Positions 1-6,308 of a stretch of DNA of 13,998 nt are shown here, one piece after another. The DNA lies in NCBI GenBank assembly GCA_040391535.1, contig JBEBXQ010000128.1, positions 1 through 13,998 on the forward strand, in the 5' to 3' direction. Both the position numbers and the translations under genes were made by a program. The DNA comes from JBEBXQ01 sp040391535. Lineage in GTDB: Bacteria > Bacteroidota > Bacteroidia > Cytophagales > Spirosomataceae. Position 1 is the first letter of the stretch. The number at the start of each line of letters is the position of its first letter. The notes under the pieces were generated by a model. The model was not told where the DNA came from. It made no database searches and saw nothing but the letters and a program-made list of their open reading frames with translations.

Positions 1-965
1 ACCTGATTATCCAGCCGTACCTTTACCGACAATTCCATAAAGCTGTCTTTCTGTGCGATAAGCAGGATGGCCTCTCCGTTGAATTTTCCCAACTGAACCG
101 GTAGTACCGACGTGGCATTGACCTGTTCTGAAACGGATTCCTGATGGACAAAGAAATCACAGCCGGGGCGGTTTTCTGTGATCGCTTTTAATGCCTGAAT
201 ATCACTTTCATCAAGGCCTCCTTCCTTATGGTTTCTGAAGCGGCTCACGGCCATATAAAACTGCAGATATTCCCGGTTCTCTGTCTGCCAGGCGAGCTCG
301 TGCGGGTCCAGTTCCGTAACCGGATTTTTAATGGTGCCCTGCCGGGTAAGCAATGCCTCGTAAATACCCACCTGCAGGTAATGATAATATTTATGCCGCC
401 TGAATACAACAATTCTTTTTTTTGGCTGATTTTCCTCCGGCCGCCCTTGTTTTCCGTTGTTCATTTCAGGAAATAATTCCTGTTGCATTTTTTCAAGACT
501 TCCTCCTGAAACCCGTAATAATCCGGGCATTCTGGGGATCACCGATACGGCCCTGTCCTGAAACGTTACCATAAAATATTCATCCGGATTCCCGACACGT
601 TCCAATCCGTAGTCCACGGCGGTTTTTCTGATTTTTTCGTGTCTTTTACGGGGCTGAAAAAACACAGCCAGGTCCTCACGCCGGGCAATGGCAGTCAGGA
701 TCAGCAACTGATGTTCACACAGTTTATCCGGGACTTCATCACAATTGCAGGAGAACTCAATCAGTCCTCCGGTCTGGTTAACACTGACCCGAATATGATT
801 ATGCATGGAAACACCGGTAGAAAAAATACCATGGTTCACTTCCAGACTAACCGGCATCACTCTGAGCAGGGATAACATATCCATTTCATGCTGTACAAAT
901 GAAGCGAGAAAAAGCCCGTCGTCCCTGTCACTTTCCAATCTGATGCTTACCCGGTGTTGCTTCAT
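1..965 (-). CDS. SWIM zinc-finger protein, probable N-terminus of an SNF2-family helicase (partial)
   Basis: The minus strand stays open from an ATG at 965 to the left window edge: 321 codons with no stop, so the C-terminal part is missing. Residues 73-85 carry Cys73-x-Cys75, seven residues, then Cys83-x-His85, which is the SWIM zinc-binding pattern. Around it lie a beta-rich segment (about 55-72) and a helical stretch rich in charged residues. Known family: Bacteroidota encode SNF2/DEAD-type ATPases of about 1000 residues with a SWIM finger in a long N-terminal region before the helicase core. The ATPase motifs would lie outside the window, so the helicase assignment is inference from this layout and the lack of any stop. 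The start has no clear Shine-Dalgarno. The upstream 119 bases are largely filled by terminator hairpins of the SDR gene, so its promoter is not obvious. Confidence 0.72.
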   Translation of the reverse strand, partial: MKQHRVSIRLESDRDDGLFLASFVQHEMDMLSLLRVMPVSLEVNHGIFSTGVSMHNHIRVSVNQTGGLIEFSCNCDEVPDKLCEHQLLILTAIARREDLAVFFQPRKRHEKIRKTAVDYGLERVGNPDEYFMVTFQDRAVSVIPRMPGLLRVSGGSLEKMQQELFPEMNNGKQGRPEENQPKKRIVVFRRHKYYHYLQVGIYEALLTRQGTIKNPVTELDPHELAWQTENREYLQFYMAVSRFRNHKEGGLDESDIQALKAITENRPGCDFFVHQESVSEQVNATSVLPVQLGKFNGEAILLIAQKDSFMELSVKVRLDNQ

Positions 966-986
966 TGTATATATGCAGATAACCAA

Positions 987-1024
987 AAAGAAAAACTCAC
1001 GGTACAACACATGAGTTTTTCTTT
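987..1024 (-). terminator. AT-rich hairpin, intrinsic terminator
   Basis: A perfect 13-bp inverted repeat pairs 987-999 with 1012-1024 around a 12-base loop. The arms are a purine run and its pyrimidine complement, so on the minus strand the hairpin ends in a T-rich tract. It sits 60 bases past the SDR stop codon and 22 bases before the SWIM gene start. It most likely ends transcription of the dehydratase-SDR operon. Confidence 0.7.
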
Positions 1025-1045
1025 CTTAACAAAAATCAAATTTAA

Positions 1046-1096
1046 GGGAAATACTTTCCCGCCGGACAATTTACCGTCGGTTATTTACTCCGGCGG
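1046..1096 (-). terminator. Tandem hairpins at the 3' end of the SDR gene
   Basis: Two inverted repeats share bases 1059-1060. An 8-bp GC-rich repeat (1059-1066 with 1089-1096) spans the SDR stop codon. A 6-bp stem with a 3-base loop (1046-1051 with 1055-1060) is followed on the minus strand by a T-rich run. The second is a compact intrinsic terminator. The first may protect the mRNA end or compete with the terminator stem. Confidence 0.55.
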
Positions 1097-1864
1097 ATTG
1101 GGGCTCACGGCTGTCCAGCCACCGTCCACCACCAGGTTCTGCCCGGTTATATGTCCTGAATGAGGTGACAAAAAGAACAGTGCTGCATTGGCCACATCTG
1201 AAGGTGTCCCGGGACGGCCCGTCGGAGTGAGTTCAGACCAGGTATCAACATAAGCAGGATCACTGAGCGTCCTTTCGGTAAGTGTAGCTCCCGGCGCAAT
1301 GGTATTAATGGTAATATGCAGCGGCGACAGTTCCAGTACCAGGCTTTTTGCCAGCATTTCAAGCGCGGCTTTGGTCATCCCGTAAGCAGCCAGGCCTTTA
1401 TGTGCCTGATGTCCGGTTACGGATGACATCAGCACAATACGCCCGCCATGCCCCTGAGCTGCCATCTGTCTGGCAGCACATTGAGTAAACAAAAAGCTGC
1501 CCACCAGATTCAGCTGCAATACCTTCTGAAGATCTTCCTGAGGATAATCAAGAAAATCACCGAACAGGGTGATCCCTGCATTGGCAACCGCCAGATCAAG
1601 CTTTCCATAGGTATGTACAGCCAGGCTGACCATTTTGTCGATTTCTTCCAGCACAGAAACATCTCCGGCAAAAGCGATACATTTACCACCTTCCTTTACA
1701 ATGCTGTCCACCGCTTTTTCGGCAAGTGACACACTGATATCATTCAATACAACCGATGCTCCCGCCAGTGCAAGCTGTCTGGCAATTTCATACCCTATCC
1801 CCTGCCCCGCGCCTGTGACAATCCCTACCTTACCGGCAAACAACGGCAGATTATTACTATGCAT
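1085..1864 (-). CDS. SDR-family NAD(P)-dependent oxidoreductase
   Basis: This 259-residue protein is a classical short-chain dehydrogenase. It has the cofactor motif TGAGQGIG (17-24), Asp42 at the end of the second beta strand (suggesting NAD rather than NADP), the NAG motif at 95-97, and the catalytic tetrad Asn119, Ser148, Tyr161 and Lys165 (YGMTK). The C-terminus has the usual ITGQNLVVDGG segment. Length is normal for the family. It lies 31 bases after the dehydratase stop on the same strand, so the two are probably co-transcribed. Sequence alone does not fix the substrate. Beside a sugar-acid dehydratase, plausible roles are a sugar 1-dehydrogenase, which makes the sugar lactone, or a 2-keto-3-deoxy sugar-acid 4-dehydrogenase, which acts after the dehydratase. 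A FabG-like 3-oxoacyl reductase is less likely in this context. The start lacks a strong Shine-Dalgarno. Confidence 0.9.
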   Translation of the reverse strand: MHSNNLPLFAGKVGIVTGAGQGIGYEIARQLALAGASVVLNDISVSLAEKAVDSIVKEGGKCIAFAGDVSVLEEIDKMVSLAVHTYGKLDLAVANAGITLFGDFLDYPQEDLQKVLQLNLVGSFLFTQCAARQMAAQGHGGRIVLMSSVTGHQAHKGLAAYGMTKAALEMLAKSLVLELSPLHITINTIAPGATLTERTLSDPAYVDTWSELTPTGRPGTPSDVANAALFFLSPHSGHITGQNLVVDGGWTAVSPNPPE

Positions 1865-1895
1865 AAAACTAGTTTTTTCTGATTAAACCATTGAT

Positions 1896-3614
1896 TTAGT
1901 GCGAATCACGGGTAACCTTATCACCCGAACTTCCTCTCAGAAAGTCCAGGTCCGCGCCCTCATGCGCCTGATTCACATGGGTTATGTACAGATTGACATA
2001 CCCTCTGTCATAACCAAGCTCCGCCGGTTTCCAGGCTGCTTTACGGGCGGCCAGTTCCTCGTCAGATATATCCAGATGCAGTCGTCGCCCTGCGACATCC
2101 AGCTCAATATAATCACCGTCTTTCACCAGTGCCAGGGTTCCGCCCGCGGCAGCTTCCGGCGAAACATGCAGCACCACTGTACCAAACCCTGTTCCGCTCA
2201 TCCGTCCGTCTGAAATCCTGACCATGTCATTCACCCCTTTATCAAGCAGTTTTTTCGGCATTCCCATATTGCCCACTTCCGGCATTCCGGGATAACCCTT
2301 CGGTCCCACCATTTTCAATACCAGTACACACGTTTCATCCACATCGAGATTGGGGTCATCAATGCGTGCCTTGAAATGATCTATGTCTTCAAATACCACA
2401 GCACGGCCACGGTGTTGCATCAATGCCGGATTAAGCGAGGCCGACGGCTTTATGACAGCACCGTTTTCGGCAAGGTTACCTTTCAGAATAGCCAGTCCGG
2501 TAAGATCCTTAACGGGGTTTTCCAGCGTGCCAATAACACCCGGAGTATAGCATTCAGCTTTTTCACAGTTTTCAGCAACAGATTTGCCATTAACGGTAAT
2601 AATATCACCATGCAGCTTTGACAGCATTTCTTTCACTACCACAGGCAGGCCGCCGGCATAATAAAAGTCTTCCATAAAATGCTCGCCTGAAGGCTGCAGG
2701 TTAGCCAGCAAAGGTACTTCTTTCGACAATCTGTCAAAATCTTCCAGTGTAAGTTCCACCCCGATCCGGCCTGCTATGGCCAGCAAATGCACTACAAAAT
2801 TAGTAGAACCTCCTATGGCGGCATTCAGCAGGATCGCGTTTTCAAAAGCCTCTTTTTTCAGAATATCCGAAAGCCGCAAATCTTCCTTCACCATATCCAC
2901 GATCCTTCTGCCCGACAAATGCGCGGCCACTTTACGGCGTGAGTCCACAGCCGGAATTGCGGCATTTTCAGGTAATGTAAGTCCCAGCGATTCTACCATA
3001 CAGGCCATCGTAGAAGCCGTACCCATTACTGCGCAGTGGCCGGCACTCCGGCACATACATGCCTCAGCTATGGACAGCTGCTCCTGGTCCATTTCTCCTT
3101 TACGGTTGGCTTCACTGAACCGCCACACGTCACTGGTACCAATGCTTTTGCCCTTGTAACGACCTGTCAGCATGGGGCCACCTGACACCACGATAGTAGG
3201 AATATTAACACTGCATGCGCCCATCACCAGTGAAGGCGTCGTTTTATCACAGCCGCACAACAACACTACCCCGTCCATCGGATTGGCCCGGATGGACTCT
3301 TCGACATCCATACTAGCCAGGTTACGGTACAGCATGGCCGTGGGTTTGATGAGCGTTTCACCCAGCGACATCACCGGAAACTCAAGCGGAAAACCACCTG
3401 CTTCCCACACTCCCCTTTTCACCGCTTCAGCCAGCTCGCGGAAATGCGCATTACAGGGTGTAAATTCTGAAAAGGTATTACATATTCCAATGACCGGTCT
3501 TCCGTCAAATTCATCAGCCGGAAACCCCTGATTTTTCATCCAGGCCCGGTATATCAACCCATCTTTTCCTGCTTTTCCAAACCAGCCCTGGCTCCTAAAT
3601 TTTTTTTCTGACAT
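1896..3614 (-). CDS. IlvD/Edd-family dehydratase, likely sugar-acid (arabinonate/xylonate-type)
   Basis: This 572-residue cytoplasmic enzyme belongs to the Fe-S dehydratase family that converts aldonic acids to 2-keto-3-deoxy acids, or dihydroxy acids in the branched-chain amino acid pathway. Visible motifs are Cys54 (FTPCNAH), Glu86 (LGET), Cys122-Asp123-Lys124 (CGCDKTTP), Cys194 (AGHC), Glu446 (GMPE) and Ser473 (DGRMSG). These match the cluster ligands, Mg-binding residues and catalytic serine known for L-arabinonate and D-xylonate dehydratases. The N-terminal RSQGWFG and IYRAWMKNQG segments and the C-terminal ITHVNQAHEGADLDFL segment look like the sugar-acid branch rather than IlvD of valine/isoleucine synthesis. 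No ilvB, ilvN or ilvC is nearby, and an SDR gene follows 31 bases downstream. The start is supported by AAGGA four bases upstream. The exact aldonate cannot be assigned from sequence. Confidence 0.88.
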   Translation of the reverse strand: MSEKKFRSQGWFGKAGKDGLIYRAWMKNQGFPADEFDGRPVIGICNTFSEFTPCNAHFRELAEAVKRGVWEAGGFPLEFPVMSLGETLIKPTAMLYRNLASMDVEESIRANPMDGVVLLCGCDKTTPSLVMGACSVNIPTIVVSGGPMLTGRYKGKSIGTSDVWRFSEANRKGEMDQEQLSIAEACMCRSAGHCAVMGTASTMACMVESLGLTLPENAAIPAVDSRRKVAAHLSGRRIVDMVKEDLRLSDILKKEAFENAILLNAAIGGSTNFVVHLLAIAGRIGVELTLEDFDRLSKEVPLLANLQPSGEHFMEDFYYAGGLPVVVKEMLSKLHGDIITVNGKSVAENCEKAECYTPGVIGTLENPVKDLTGLAILKGNLAENGAVIKPSASLNPALMQHRGRAVVFEDIDHFKARIDDPNLDVDETCVLVLKMVGPKGYPGMPEVGNMGMPKKLLDKGVNDMVRISDGRMSGTGFGTVVLHVSPEAAAGGTLALVKDGDYIELDVAGRRLHLDISDEELAARKAAWKPAELGYDRGYVNLYITHVNQAHEGADLDFLRGSSGDKVTRDSH

Positions 3615-3618
3615 AATA

Positions 3619-3623
3619 TCCTT
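3619..3623 (-). promoter_or_regulatory. Shine-Dalgarno of the dehydratase gene
   Basis: AAGGA on the minus strand lies four bases before the ATG at 3614. Most starts in this window have no such site, so it supports this start choice. Confidence 0.55.
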
Positions 3624-3750
3624 ATAATAAATCGGTTAACAATCTTCTCAGTGGACGCAATCCCGAATTTCCTGATCCGGGAACTGTCCTTCACGTATTT
3701 TACTTCTAAAAGCAATCAGACTACGAAGTTTAAGCATAGATTGACGGATT

Positions 3751-3784
3751 TATTTTTCCGCGCCACATAAGCCCCGGAAAAATA
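3751..3784. repeat. Perfect 10-bp inverted repeat (A)
   Basis: Bases 3751-3760 are the exact reverse complement of 3775-3784, with a 14-base loop. The arms end in CCG/CGG next to the loop and in T/A runs outside, as in an intrinsic terminator readable from either strand. The right arm shares 3780-3784 with the next inverted repeat, so the two hairpins cannot form together in one transcript. Confidence 0.75.
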
Positions 3785-3826
3785 CAAAACGCCAATCACT
3801 TCATTGATGATTGCCCTTTTGTATTT
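3780..3826. repeat. Long imperfect hairpin (B), terminator-like
   Basis: Bases 3780-3789 pair with 3817-3826 (10 bp). A 3-by-3 internal loop follows, holding one G-C pair. A 6-bp stem (3793-3798 with 3808-3813) then closes a 9-base loop. The A tract before and T tract after the core resemble a bidirectional intrinsic terminator, yet no gene ends here. It lies about 165 bases upstream of the dehydratase start and about 255 bases upstream of the glycosidase start. Confidence 0.75.
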
Positions 3827-4082
3827 CTGTTGAAAACCCAGGGATTATTTTTCAAAACAAGGATATCTGCATAATGACAACTACCGTGAGAAGAATATAT
3901 AATGAGCGGATTTTTGCAGCAAATTACTTTTATGATTTTTTGCCGAAGATCTGTAATATTTTATCAACAAAATAATCATACTACACTGACTATAAACATT
4001 TTATATTATCACAATAACTAATACAGATGGTATATCTTACCGCTTTATTCCTTTTACAGAACAGTAAAACAATCCGTTTAAT

Positions 4083-5039
4083 ATGAAAAATATGTATCTG
4101 GCAGCCGGTCTGGCTCTCCTTACCTTCAGCAGTTGCTCCACTCAATCTCATCAGGAAGCCTCTGCAGACTCTACCCGGTTTGTTTTTCCGGATGAGCTGA
4201 TCCGGTTCAAACCTTATGAAGGAAATCCTGTATTTACCGGTACGGGACAGCAAACCTGGGACGAGATGATCAGGGAGCGGGGATTTGTGATGAAAGAAGA
4301 TGACGGATTTCATATGTGGTACACAGGTTATCAGAAGGCGGATACTTCAAAAATGAAATACCTTGGTTACGCCACTTCTGAAGATGGCTTACATTGGAAC
4401 CGTTATCAGGATAAACCGCTTTATACCGGTCACTGGGTCGAGGATATGTATGTTTTCAAAGAGGATGGAACGTACTATATGTTTGCCGAAAGCAAGGATG
4501 ATATTCCCCGTTTGCTGACCAGTAAAGACCGTATCAACTGGTCGGATCAGGGCTCGCTGGATGTCAGGAAAGTAAATGGTGAACCGATAGAAAAAGGCCC
4601 TTATGGCACGCCGACCGTCTGGAAAGAAAACGGTACCTGGAACCTGTTTTATGAAAGAAATGACGCAGGAATATGGCTGGCCCGCTCGGAAGACCTGAAG
4701 GTATGGACCAATGTTCAGGATGAGGAAGTGATTAAATGCGGACCGGAAAGCTATGATAGGTATGCAGTAGCTGTCAACGAGATCATCAGGCATAATGGGC
4801 TTTATTATGCCTATTATCACTCGTCCGCTTTTGAAGACTGGCGGGAATGGAGTATGAATATTGCCGTATCGGAAGACCTGATTCACTGGAAAAAATATGA
4901 CGGGAATCCGATTCTGGGTGACAACCGTTCCAGCGGGTTACCGGTCAGGGTTGACGGGAAATACTGGTTTTACACCATGCACCCTGAAGTGATGGTTTAC
5001 CTGCCTTCAGGAGATTCGCAGGCTGCTTCTGCTAAATAG
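4083..5039 (+). CDS. Lipoprotein beta-propeller glycosidase, GH43/GH130-like
   Basis: This 318-residue protein starts with a basic then hydrophobic signal ending at Cys18 (FSSC, a lipobox with Phe at -3), so it is probably a lipid-anchored envelope protein. The mature part shows a recurring blade pattern: an aromatic-rich strand such as HMWYTGY or YYMFAES, then a turn of the form S-x-D-x-x-x-W at 99-105, 147-153, 202-208 and 263-269. This repeat is typical of the five-bladed propeller glycosidases (GH32, GH43, GH68, GH117, GH130). Acidic residues near blade entrances could be catalytic, but I cannot assign them safely, so family and substrate stay open. It is divergent from the sugar-acid dehydratase operon and may supply its sugar. 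Met4 is an alternative start; neither has a clear Shine-Dalgarno. Confidence 0.82.
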   Translation: MKNMYLAAGLALLTFSSCSTQSHQEASADSTRFVFPDELIRFKPYEGNPVFTGTGQQTWDEMIRERGFVMKEDDGFHMWYTGYQKADTSKMKYLGYATSEDGLHWNRYQDKPLYTGHWVEDMYVFKEDGTYYMFAESKDDIPRLLTSKDRINWSDQGSLDVRKVNGEPIEKGPYGTPTVWKENGTWNLFYERNDAGIWLARSEDLKVWTNVQDEEVIKCGPESYDRYAVAVNEIIRHNGLYYAYYHSSAFEDWREWSMNIAVSEDLIHWKKYDGNPILGDNRSSGLPVRVDGKYWFYTMHPEVMVYLPSGDSQAASAK

Positions 5040-5067
5040 TAAAGCTATTATTGAGGTAATTGAGCCC

Positions 5068-5097
5068 AACTCCCCTCCAATGGAGGGTGGGGAAGTT
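5068..5097. repeat. GC-rich inverted repeat, Bacteroidota dispersed type
   Basis: The left arm AACTCCCCTCC and the right arm GGAGGGTGGGGAAGTT pair around AAT, with small bulges. Intergenic palindromes built from CCCCTCC and GGAGGGG are common and dispersed in many Bacteroidota genomes. It lies 28 bases after the glycosidase stop and may act as its transcript end. Confidence 0.6.
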
Positions 5098-5205
5098 ACA
5101 AATTCAACAAAAAGCCATTGCTGCAGCATATGATTTTTGGGTAGCGGAGGTATCTGCCCACACTGCTTTTACATTCACAGGGGTTTATCCGTGTATGTAG
5201 CTTCC

Positions 5206-5230
5206 CGAAAATGGAACCGGCCGATTTTCG
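5206..5230. repeat. 7-bp inverted repeat with extended stem
   Basis: CGAAAAT (5206-5212) is the exact reverse complement of ATTTTCG (5224-5230). Two further G-C pairs can form inside with one bulged base. It is followed on the plus strand by an AT-rich stretch but no clean T run. Confidence 0.45.
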
Positions 5231-5279
5231 TGTTATAATAATGAACAGTTCGGCTGATTAATGCGTTGTATTATGCGTC

Positions 5280-5309
5280 TGTCCGGTTGAAGAAGATCCC
5301 AACCGGACA
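5280..5309 (+). promoter_or_regulatory. 10-bp hairpin in the leader of the cation transporter
   Basis: TGTCCGGTTG (5280-5289) and CAACCGGACA (5300-5309) are exact reverse complements around a 10-base loop. The element ends 38 bases before the transporter ATG and has no T tract, so it is more likely an operator or a leader RNA structure than a terminator. No metal-sensor gene is nearby to support a specific regulator. Confidence 0.5.
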
Positions 5310-5347
5310 ACCTGTTATTACAAAGCTGATCAACCAACAAAGTCTGC

Positions 5348-6223
5348 ATGACGTCAGAAAAGGAAAAAATTGCTGTAAGAGCAACCTATTTTAGTATTTT
5401 CGGAAGTACTGCACTGGCTTTATTGAAGGGGATTACGGGGTATCTGGGTAACTCCTATGCATTGATTGCAGACGCCATTGAGTCTACTACAGATATATTT
5501 TCTTCCTTACTGGTCTTATTCGGCATCCGGTACGCCAATCGCCCGGCAGATGAAAACCACCCCTACGGGCATGGCCGGCTGGAACCCCTGGTTACTTTTC
5601 TGGTGGTAGGATTCCTGATCGCTTCTGCAGTGGTCATCGCCTATTCCAGCATTCAGAACATACAAACTCCCCACGAACTTCCTGAACCTTTTACCCTATG
5701 GGTATTGGGCGGCATTATTTTATGGAAAGAAATTTCTTTCAGGATCGTAGTAAGAAAAAGTGAAGAAGTCAACAGCACTTCCCTGAAAGCCGACGCATGG
5801 CATCACCGGAGCGATGCCATTACTTCGGTGGCGGCATTTATCGGGATTTCCATTGCATTGTTCATGGGAGAAGGGTATGAGGCAGCAGACGACTGGGCAG
5901 CACTGTTTGCCTCCGGACTCATTGTATATAACAGCTACCGGATATTCAGGCCGGCACTCAGTGAGATTATGGATGAAAACCTGCATCACCAGCTCATTGC
6001 GGATATCAGGCGGATCTCCTTTATGGTGCCTGGGGTGAGAGGGACAGAAAAATGCTTTGTCCGGAAATCAGGTATGAATTATCAGGTGGATCTGCACGCG
6101 ATTGTCGATCCGGATATATCCGTAAGGGAAGGCCACCAGATCGCGCACAGACTTAAAGATCAGCTGATGGCTGAGTTACCGGAAATCGAATACATTCTGA
6201 TTCACATAGAACCGGATGAATGA
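5348..6223 (+). CDS. Cation diffusion facilitator (CDF) family transporter
   Basis: This 291-residue inner-membrane protein has about six hydrophobic segments followed by a cytoplasmic C-terminal domain of about 85 residues. Its metal-site residues align closely with E. coli YiiP: site A has Glu45 and Asp49 (TM2, ESTTD) with His152 and Asp156 (TM5, HHRSD), and site B has Asp68, His71 and His75 (ADENHPYGHG). Glu45 replaces the usual Asp or His. The C-terminal domain ends in IHIEPDE, with a His-x-Glu where YiiP-like proteins have metal ligands. Family role: proton-coupled export of divalent metals such as Zn, Cd, Fe or Mn. The TM5 His-x3-Asp pattern leans toward Zn/Cd, but I would not assign a substrate. 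There is no His-rich loop as in CzcD. The gene is monocistronic and ends at a strong terminator. Confidence 0.92.
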   Translation: MTSEKEKIAVRATYFSIFGSTALALLKGITGYLGNSYALIADAIESTTDIFSSLLVLFGIRYANRPADENHPYGHGRLEPLVTFLVVGFLIASAVVIAYSSIQNIQTPHELPEPFTLWVLGGIILWKEISFRIVVRKSEEVNSTSLKADAWHHRSDAITSVAAFIGISIALFMGEGYEAADDWAALFASGLIVYNSYRIFRPALSEIMDENLHHQLIADIRRISFMVPGVRGTEKCFVRKSGMNYQVDLHAIVDPDISVREGHQIAHRLKDQLMAELPEIEYILIHIEPDE

Positions 6224-6263
6224 CAAGCCTGCAAAATAACGGATCTGACACCATATCAGTACA

Positions 6264-6305
6264 AAACAAAGCGCCTGGGCAAATGAAAGTTCAGGCGCTT
6301 TGTTT
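6264..6305. terminator. Bidirectional intrinsic terminator
   Basis: A perfect 14-bp inverted repeat (6264-6277 with 6292-6305) encloses a 14-base loop. Its GC-rich inner stem (GCGCCTG) is flanked by an A-rich arm on one side and a T-rich arm plus TTTT on the other. It lies between the convergent cation transporter and susD genes, three bases past the susD stop, and serves both. Confidence 0.9.
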
Positions 6306-6308
6306 CTT

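Larger units (their letters stand above)
3615..4082. other. Divergent intergenic region between dehydratase operon and glycosidase
   Basis: These 468 bases separate two genes reading outward and must hold both promoters. No ORF of note was found. No exact Bacteroidota promoter (TTTG and TAnnTTTG) was found on either strand. The region is AT-rich and carries the overlapping inverted repeats at 3751-3826 (listed separately). A weaker 6-bp AT repeat (TATTTT and AAAATA around a 6-base loop) lies near 3955-3972. No regulator gene is adjacent. Confidence 0.7.
5040..5347. other. Intergenic region with three inverted repeats
   Basis: No convincing gene lies in these 308 bases. They contain the GC-rich repeat at 5068-5097, a 10-base palindrome TGCTGCAGCA near 5122, and hairpins at 5206-5230 and 5280-5309. 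Two tiny ORFs on the plus strand (5211-5261, 16 codons; 5261-5290, 9 codons) overlap as TAATG. The 5' leader of the cation transporter gene is probably in the right half. Confidence 0.6.

Noticed and set aside
228..1163. Four short plus-strand ORFs at the left end
   Set aside because: They lie opposite the partial SWIM gene and the SDR terminator region; the minus-strand frame is open throughout and carries a zinc-finger motif.
3615..4082. Classical promoters for the divergent genes
   Set aside because: No sequence close enough to TTTG and TAnnTTTG at proper spacing was found on either strand to be called.
4389..4886. 165-codon minus-strand ORF
   Set aside because: Antisense to the glycosidase, whose repeated S-x-D-x-x-x-W turns show the true frame.
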